From Lineus longissimus (lineage: Eukaryota > Nemertea > Pilidiophora > Heteronemertea > Lineidae), in the NCBI RefSeq assembly GCF_910592395.1, contig NC_088316.1, positions 13,762,001-13,826,000 on the forward strand: a DNA stretch of 64,000 bases, given 5' to 3'. A program made the position numbers and the translations under genes. Shown in pieces: positions 59,801 to 64,000 of this stretch (the first letter of the stretch is position 1; the number at the start of each line of letters is the position of its first letter). A model generated the notes under the pieces. It was not told where the DNA came from. It ran no database searches and saw only the letters and a list, made by a program, of their open reading frames with translations.

Positions 59801-62800
59801 CCAGAGAGGAGATCGAGGTGTAAGATTGGTCCCTTTGTTGGTATAGACTGACCACAAAATTCTATCGGCACTGCATTCAAAGGTCATTTGGCAATGCTCA
59901 TCTGGGGAAAGGGATCCTAACAGAACATCATCACCTCTTTGAAACAAGTTAGAGATACCTGTTGCCCTCGACAGAGCACAGTAATCTCCATCTCCCTAAC
60001 TATGTCACCTAACAATGGGTTAGTAAATTCCTTCTCAGTTCTCATCTGAAATTTACATGTAAATCTCATTAATAAACTGCACAGTCAACAGATGGATAAA
60101 TATTTGAAATGTTAGGAATTTTTATGGTGCAGGTCTGCCAGATATAAAATTATTGAACAAAGTTATCAAAGTCTGAACATCTCGTGGAGGTACATGTAGG
60201 CGTGCGCCTTGTTAAGATGTTACTAAAGCCAGGAATCCATCATCGCACTGTAAATGTATCCATAATGAAGAATTTATATCACTGCCAGTGCAGCAATACC
60301 ATGAAAAAGTTTGCCACAACGTGAAAAAGTTGACAATGTTATTACTCTGTCTCACATCATGACTTTACAACCTTTTAACTGTTTCCATACAGGTAATGCT
60401 AATAGACATAGGTGGAATCATTATAAAGTCAAATATTCGCATTAAATCTTTTATGCTGGGCCTACCACACTAATGTCAACATCATAAGAACTATGAGTAC
60501 ATAATATCAGCATTTTATAAGGTCCCAGGGTAAGATACTGCCCAGTACTTGCTGTTTTCTTAATTCTTTAAAGATTCAAAGGGATTTTTATTGGTATGGA
60601 AGTGCAGTTGGGTTCTCAGCTGCTTTGAAATCAACAGCTAGGTGTTGTGATAAAAGAGGTGAGATATGCTGTTGATTATTTTATTATCACCATGGTACCA
60701 CTAAATACGCACCTATTCTGATAATCATCCGTATCCAAATCTATCTCCAATTCGTCAGGAGGGGGTGGTGACGGCAGGCGATCATCATATTGGTAGATAG
60801 CACCATATTTACTTTGATTCTCTAACCTCTCTGTCTCCTTTTCCCTGAAGTCTCGAAACCGTTTGAGAAAGAGAGTTGTGCGTGGTGTGGTGTTCTGATC
60901 TATACCACCCCTGAAAATAGTAAAGAAGAGCACACAAATTAGAAACATTGACATACTCTGACATACTTTACAAGGATACTCAACACTTGTTATTGAGAAT
61001 GGACCCCTGGGGCATCTATCCCACCGGAAAAACGAAAAAAAAAAGGACGAGTTAGTTGATGTCAGCTGTGGCAGTCCAAAAGTTCTTGGCGCCTAGCTGC
61101 CGGTCTGTTTTCCACCTCTGACATAACAAATCACATTGATGAACGAGAATGGACTGCATGATGTCATATTGGTTCTAAATAACTTATGTAAGTGTCGCCC
61201 ATTCATTGTGCACAAATTATCGCATAGCCAAGGCACCATGTAAGAGTAGCTGCATATCATTTTGCAGAACATTTTGCAGAGCAGTCAGTTTGATACATTT
61301 ATATAGTGTGAATTTTTGGCCATACCAACAGGTGACCCACAAGTATGCATCTAACAGCGATGCACAACCATAAGTGGCAGCTATACCTCGTCAGATATGA
61401 GAGTTGAAAGCTGAAATGTGGAAAATAGTTCTCATCATTTGAGGGGTGGAATTTGGTCTTATTAGACACTTCACCACCATCATCGTGCATATCAGTATCC
61501 TACTTCTCACAGAGTCGATCATCACCAACAAATACAAATGAACTCTGTTGACTCTGGTGTCAACCCAGGTTCCAAACAAATGATAACTGACAACAAAGTT
61601 CCCTGGCCCATTGTATTTGTCACCCCAGAGGGAGCCCACAAGCACGGAACACTGAAATAAGATACAGTATAGGTCCTGATCTGGTATTCCCTGCCTTTGA
61701 CCCCTGTCACCATCTCAACCAAAGGACCAACACGAACAGTTGACCTGTAAGCGATGTTTCGAGTCACTCTATGATCCAGGTCCCAAACCACTGACAACGA
61801 AGGAAGAAATATGTATTGACACGGCCCTAGGGAAGCCTGACAATTCACCTGGAATACTGAAAATTGTCGACTGTATTGATAAACTGATATGACCCACACC
61901 TTTGCCAGAGACCAGCTCCCTAATACCCGGCCACCAGCTGCTCACCCCCAAGAGCAAATTCCCCACATTCCTTGCATACCAGTGTCATGTGTACCAAGGC
62001 CAAACACAGTCACAATATGTCTGGACCCTTGTTCTCGACCAAGGTGACAGCTGGTCCAATTTGAGATTCTCGGAACCCTTCAACCGAAAAATTATGCACG
62101 TGGGCTCGAAAAATGCTCGGCAAAACGTTTAAGAACCCATGGTGACCATGCTCTGGGGGCTATTCATTGATCCAGGGCTTCCTAGAAACTGTCGATGCAT
62201 TATCTGTATCAGAGATTTCATGGAAAATATCCAATAGTTTTTAAGTTCATCAGTTGAATATTAGTTCACATATATTTGGGCACAAATAGTTGTAGTATGT
62301 GTATAGTATAGGACTATCAGGATGTTGTTCGATGGCAGATTCGAATATCGATTGAGAGCATGTAACACTTGGCCACAGTATGGTTTTGTACATACACACC
62401 AGCTTGTTAAAGTGTGGTGCACCCTCCATTCATCACCAACAACAGGCCTACAGCCTTTTCGAAAATATGTTTTATACATTCATGATATTCAAATGCTATG
62501 AACCTAAATGATGATATTATACTCAATTTTACAGCGTGCAAATTATTGCATGATTCAAGTTCATAAAAGTCTTTCCTCGTACTTTATAATGACTCTTACA
62601 ACCAAGGAAAAGAATATTATGGCAAACTCTCCCCTCCTCCTCCAAAGGTGACACAAGGAATGAAAGCATGCATGCAGTACTGTCCACAAGTAACACCCCA
62701 TATTAAGGCAATGAGAAATGGGCTTGGAAAATACGGTGGCGCCTAACCTGACATCAGATTCAGAAACCTCAACGATGACAGAGTTATCCAGGAGTTACAT

Positions 62801-63332
62801 CCATGTTTTAAACCAAAAAAGGTTTTACCAAGGTTCTAGTAATTGTCATCTAAGAATCAGAAACTACATTTTGCTGAACGGGTTTTTTCAAAGGAGAATG
62901 GGTCATCAGTCATGCAACCAAAAGCCGTTTTTTTCTTCGCAGGCACTATTCAGGGTAGGCTGCTTGGTAGATTAGATTCTCGTTCAGTGTGGGAACCAAT
63001 TCTCAAGGGTGAGACTGAGAATACGAACTGTCCAAGCCTACTCAAACATCAGCCTATACACATACATGTGTAATATAATGAAATACAATAAAGGTACATA
63101 GTACTGTTATAATGAAAATATGACACCAATAAGAAATGCACAGGCCTGATCGATTGGCACTGATCAATAGTTTCAAACCATGCAACAGGTTCAGGGACAG
63201 AAAGGATTCCCAGCGAACAATACAATATTAGAACTAACGTTACCTTGGAGACTGACATCTACCACGTCTGTACTTGCTGAACAAATCTTGCACTAATGAT
63301 GGCAGGGAAGTCCAAGCCTTTGTCAACCCCAT
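32575..63332 (-). CDS. SHROOM: Shroom: F-actin and Rho-kinase-binding apical constriction protein
   Basis: Shroom recruits Rho kinase to apical junctional actin and drives cell-shape change in epithelia. Exons in transcript order: 63332-63244, 60910-60713, 55070-51311, 50958-50849, 50560-49820, 37773-36484, 35064-34920, 34593-34492, 33346-33173, 32865-32575. All join in frame to 6,900 bases, 2,299 residues plus stop (human SHROOM3 about 2,000). The C terminus, about 1984-2290, is the ASD2 domain: QEEIECDEVIAKLANELKEK, ENPKELDKYKSYVDELDKIM, LLLKLAGRLARAENAV and EEFADYEVFVKMKSKLIMEE resemble the vertebrate ASD2. The middle is low-complexity, with a seven-residue repeat array (731-786) and FPPPP at 1575-1579. 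The N-terminal PDZ domain of vertebrate Shrooms is not in the window. The first exon here is a candidate only, so the true protein may start further upstream. Which parts form ASD1 I cannot say. Confidence 0.92.
33173..33346 (-). CDS. SHROOM: Shroom ASD2 exon
   Basis: Acceptor gcttttcag, donor GTAGGT, 58 codons in phase 0 at both ends. It reads VTKIVEQKLENPKELDKYKS, then VDELDKIMHLLLKLAGRLAR and AENAVLSLPDD, matching the ASD2 core (from memory, NPNELDKFKLY and LLLSLSGRLARVENAL in vertebrates). Confidence 0.95.
34492..34593 (-). CDS. SHROOM: Shroom ASD2 exon
   Basis: Acceptor acatttcag, donor GTATGT, 34 codons in phase 0 at both ends. EELIERIETKLKILREAKQS begins a helix rich in heptad leucines and isoleucines that continues into the next exon. 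Confidence 0.93.
34920..35064 (-). CDS. SHROOM: Shroom exon, ASD2 N-terminal linker
   Basis: Acceptor catcacttcag, donor GTAAAT. It completes a split AAG codon, then reads SESPLPPTSPYWVSPSAANL and ends DRKK in phase 0. The Pro/Ser-rich part is a loop between the first ASD2 helix and the main coiled coil. Confidence 0.9.
35300..35370 (-). repeat. tRNA-derived (SINE-like) fragment
   Basis: On the minus strand TGGCTCAGTGG (plus 35358-35368) is a perfect polymerase III A box, followed by TTAGAAC as in tRNA D arms. A weak B-box-like CGGGAGTCATTC lies about 50 bases on. The rest does not form an intact tRNA by eye. It sits in a Shroom intron. Confidence 0.45.
36484..37773 (-). CDS. SHROOM: Shroom exon: disordered region and start of ASD2
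   Basis: Acceptor ttgtcgttacag, donor GTAAGT; 1,290 bases, split codons at both ends match their neighbours. Most is disordered and rich in Ser, Pro, Arg and Asp, with repeated RRPSTPDRRDLRSSTPNRRE. The last 80 residues (QEEIECDEVIAKLANELKEK onward) match the start of ASD2, which in vertebrates reads like PEEIKCEELVREI. YGDIF in this region may correspond to the MEGLFP segment. Confidence 0.93.
40465..40580. repeat. Short imperfect tandem repeat
   Basis: ATGTGACTTAGGCAGTTTTA occurs at 40465 and again at 40555, with a degenerate version (GAGTTAGGCAGATTTAC) between. A small local duplication of 40-90 bases. Confidence 0.6.
42572..42840. repeat. Two diverged copies of a ~50-bp segment
   Basis: CTACCAGAAATTCCTCTCCC...CCAATGGGTCAACATGTT (from 42572) and CTACCTGGCATTCCTTCCTC...CCGATGGGTCAGCCTGTT (from 42789) are clearly related. 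The two lie either side of the tRNA-like fragment at 42655-42720, so one larger repeat family may be present twice. Confidence 0.5.
42655..42720 (+). repeat. tRNA-Gly-like (SINE-like) fragment
   Basis: GGTTAGAAC at the D arm, CTTTCCAAG resembling a UCC anticodon loop, and GGTTCGCACCC (42704-42714) as B box and T arm follow in tRNA order and spacing. The acceptor stem does not pair, so this is a relic or SINE head rather than a working tRNA gene. Confidence 0.5.
44131..44200. promoter_or_regulatory. Cluster of homeodomain-type TAATTA sites
   Basis: TTAATTA at 44131-44137, TTAATTAA at 44163-44170, TAATTA at 44185-44190 and a further TAATT at 44196 fall within 70 bases. This is a dense set of homeodomain core motifs inside the long Shroom intron. 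The region is AT-rich, so an enhancer role is only a suggestion. Confidence 0.3.
47180..47265 (+). repeat. tRNA-derived (SINE-like) fragment
   Basis: TCTCAGTTGGTACAAGGAC resembles an A-box region and AGTTCGAATCC (47238-47248) is nearly a perfect B box (consensus GGTTCGANNCC), at tRNA-like spacing. Stem pairing is poor, so not an intact tRNA. Confidence 0.5.
49820..50560 (-). CDS. SHROOM: Shroom exon with EVH1-type proline motif
   Basis: Acceptor ttattgtttcag, donor GTAAGT; 741 bases, symmetrical phase (2-2), so it could be skipped without frameshift. It encodes a Pro/Ser-rich region with PPILPPRLYR (SH3-type), then EFFFPPPPDEPPPPSKNF and LPLPPPPSE. FPPPP (residues 1575-1579) matches the core ligand of Ena/VASP EVH1 domains. 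Confidence 0.9.
50849..50958 (-). CDS. SHROOM: Short Shroom exon
   Basis: Acceptor ttattgtag, donor GTATGC. It reads TPESVPKTKEVDQSPYADVS and ends with a split AGT codon. A second possible acceptor lies seven bases inside (ccag at 50952-50953) but would need a different upstream donor; the 50958 start keeps phase 0 with the strong GTATGT donor after 51311. Confidence 0.8.
51311..55070 (-). CDS. SHROOM: Giant 3.76-kb Shroom exon
   Basis: Acceptor ccctgtacttccag, donor GTATGT. It encodes about 1,253 residues without a stop, rich in Ser, Pro, Arg, Asp and Tyr. It begins FSPEPPPWQTDEPPFHRPRA and ends SPTKRGPVSKRSK. Noted parts: FSSNKGRDRDSF-type repeats near the start, the seven-residue SDRQS/SERQS array (genomic 53000-53167, residues 731-786), and RFEEIDIPPPPWERGKRN. 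No globular domain is recognisable. By position it should include the actin-binding ASD1 region, but I could not identify it. Confidence 0.92.
55071..60712 (-). other. SHROOM: 5.6-kb Shroom intron
   Basis: No in-phase exon was seen between the giant exon and the exon at 60713. It contains a two-copy 134-bp repeat at 59031-59298 and otherwise AT-rich sequence with no feature I can support. Confidence 0.55.
58889..59298. repeat. 134-bp tandem duplication with partial third copy
   Basis: GAGACAGGGATGAAGTCTA starts a unit at 59031 and again at 59165. The two 134-bp units, each ending TTGGCCAATTAGATTTGTA, are about 90% alike by eye. An older partial copy (GAGACGGGATGAAGTCTATA, GTCAGACTC) lies at 58889-59030. 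Confidence 0.85.
60713..60910 (-). CDS. SHROOM: Shroom N-terminal-region exon
   Basis: Acceptor actattttcag, donor GTGCGT; 198 bases, phase 2-2. It reads GGIDQNTTPRTTLFLKRFRD, a charged helix, then DRLPSPPPPDELEIDLDTDD, and joins the giant exon as YQNR-FSPEPPPW. Confidence 0.85.
60911..63243 (-). other. SHROOM: 2.3-kb Shroom intron
   Basis: Between the exons at 60713 and 63244. Weak repeats of about 210 bp are visible at 61566-62060 (CCAGGTTCCAAAC, CCAGGTCCCAAACC and similar, each with CTGACAAC nearby). The minus-strand open frame 61522-61899 has no recognisable domain and is not called. Confidence 0.5.
63244..63332 (-). CDS. SHROOM: Candidate first coding exon of a PDZ-less Shroom form
   Basis: Read on the minus strand from 63332, an ATG directly preceded by an in-frame TAG opens 29 codons that run into a GTAACG donor after 63244 and end with AG, exactly the phase needed by the next exon (SP-R-GGIDQN). 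The reading begins MGLTKAWTSLPSLVQDLFSK. The ATG context is weak (T at -3, G at +4), and the bases before it, ggcctctag, could also be a splice acceptor, making this an internal exon of a longer PDZ-containing form. Phase match and open frame are the only support. Confidence 0.45.
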
Positions 63333-64000
63333 CTAGAGGCCAATCACAGAACCTAATCCAGAGACACAACTCAAATATTTACGGCGAAGATTTCTTTTGA
63401 ACTGAGGAGAAATTTCTGAAACACGTTTATAAATGTTTGGCGACATTCCTATTAGTTCCTGTTTACAGTGTTGTCGAACATTTTTGTCTTGGTAAACCAG
63501 GAGTCATCGAGGTTCCCAATATCTTAACAGGAGAGTAAATATTGAAAGGTCATGGGTCAGGACGGGACAGAACCCCTAGAAGCGTGTGCAGTACTTTTCA
63601 GACGGATTCCTTTTTAAAGTCATTCTCTGGATTACTGAGAAGGCAAGCAACACGTTTTTTCATCCTGATGTCACAACCTTGGTGGCAATTTTTAGAAAAG
63701 TTGAACAGTAAAAAATAGTGCACCATCAAGCATACCAAAGATAGTTTCATGAAATTAGCATCCAAAACAAACATAACACCTTCACACCACACTTTTTTGT
63801 GAGCAAATTCATGCTAATTATCTTGAATTGATGCTCGGAAATATTTTCTCTAACAATACAAGTTCCATAGGAACAGGGCAGCATTCGTAGTAGGCCCACT
63901 TGATGACGTTTCAAAGTGTTATCTTAGTGCCTTTATAGCCCTTCATAAAATCAAGCACAAAGCCTACTCAGAACACCGTTCTTTATAAAACAGAACAAGT
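63333..64000. other. Sequence upstream of the candidate Shroom first exon
   Basis: AT-rich, with no exon, repeat or clear promoter element that I can support. It would be either the promoter of the short Shroom form or intron of a longer form. Confidence 0.4.

Noticed and set aside
61522-61899. 125-codon minus-strand open frame between Shroom exons
   Set aside because: It overlaps degenerate ~210-bp repeats and its ends do not match Shroom exon phases.

Overview
The window is nuclear DNA from an animal, most likely a marine invertebrate. Genes are split by GT-AG introns of about 0.1 to 12 kb, intergenic space is repeat-rich, and the three recognisable genes belong to metazoan families. I cannot place the phylum. 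The dispersed element in the fourth PFAS intron resembles repeats I associate with molluscs and other marine invertebrates, but that is an impression. No bacterial operon, CRISPR array, rRNA or intact tRNA gene was seen.

Layout. (1) Positions 1-14,890, plus strand: the 3' half of an LMO7/LIMCH1-family gene (the Drosophila homologue is Smallish). It encodes a charged coiled coil, a conserved WLIEEAERRR-type motif and one C-terminal LIM zinc finger. It also has a candidate internal promoter and alternative first exon at 1,318-1,697, and a tandem palindromic nuclear-receptor site at 2,764-2,794. (2) 15,040-15,830: a small satellite with a two-part repeat unit, then a foldback element. (3) 16,632-26,588, plus strand: a complete 21-coding-exon PFAS gene. 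I rebuilt a 1,351-residue open frame for this enzyme of de novo purine synthesis. Its fourth intron holds a 1.1-kb repetitive element whose three internal modules each carry a nuclear-receptor-like motif. (4) 27,230-29,705: tandem repeats between two converging genes, with 13 copies of a 127/130-bp unit that is itself a dimer of about 65 bp. (5) 29,885-63,332, minus strand: a Shroom gene. Ten coding exons join in frame to 2,299 residues and end with a complete-looking ASD2 domain, the part that binds Rho kinase. A 3.76-kb exon and a 12-kb intron stand out. No PDZ domain lies inside the window.

How the genes relate. LMO7/LIMCH1-type proteins and Shroom both act on actomyosin at epithelial apical junctions, and here they flank a housekeeping purine gene. 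PFAS and Shroom converge, with their mRNA ends separated by the tandem array. Nothing seen is a wholly new gene system. The most unusual items are the nuclear-receptor motifs, the repeated two-part pattern at DNA and protein level, the alternative first exon, and a seven-residue SDRQS/SERQS array in Shroom. All exon boundaries were read by eye from splice signals and reading-frame continuity; none has transcript support.
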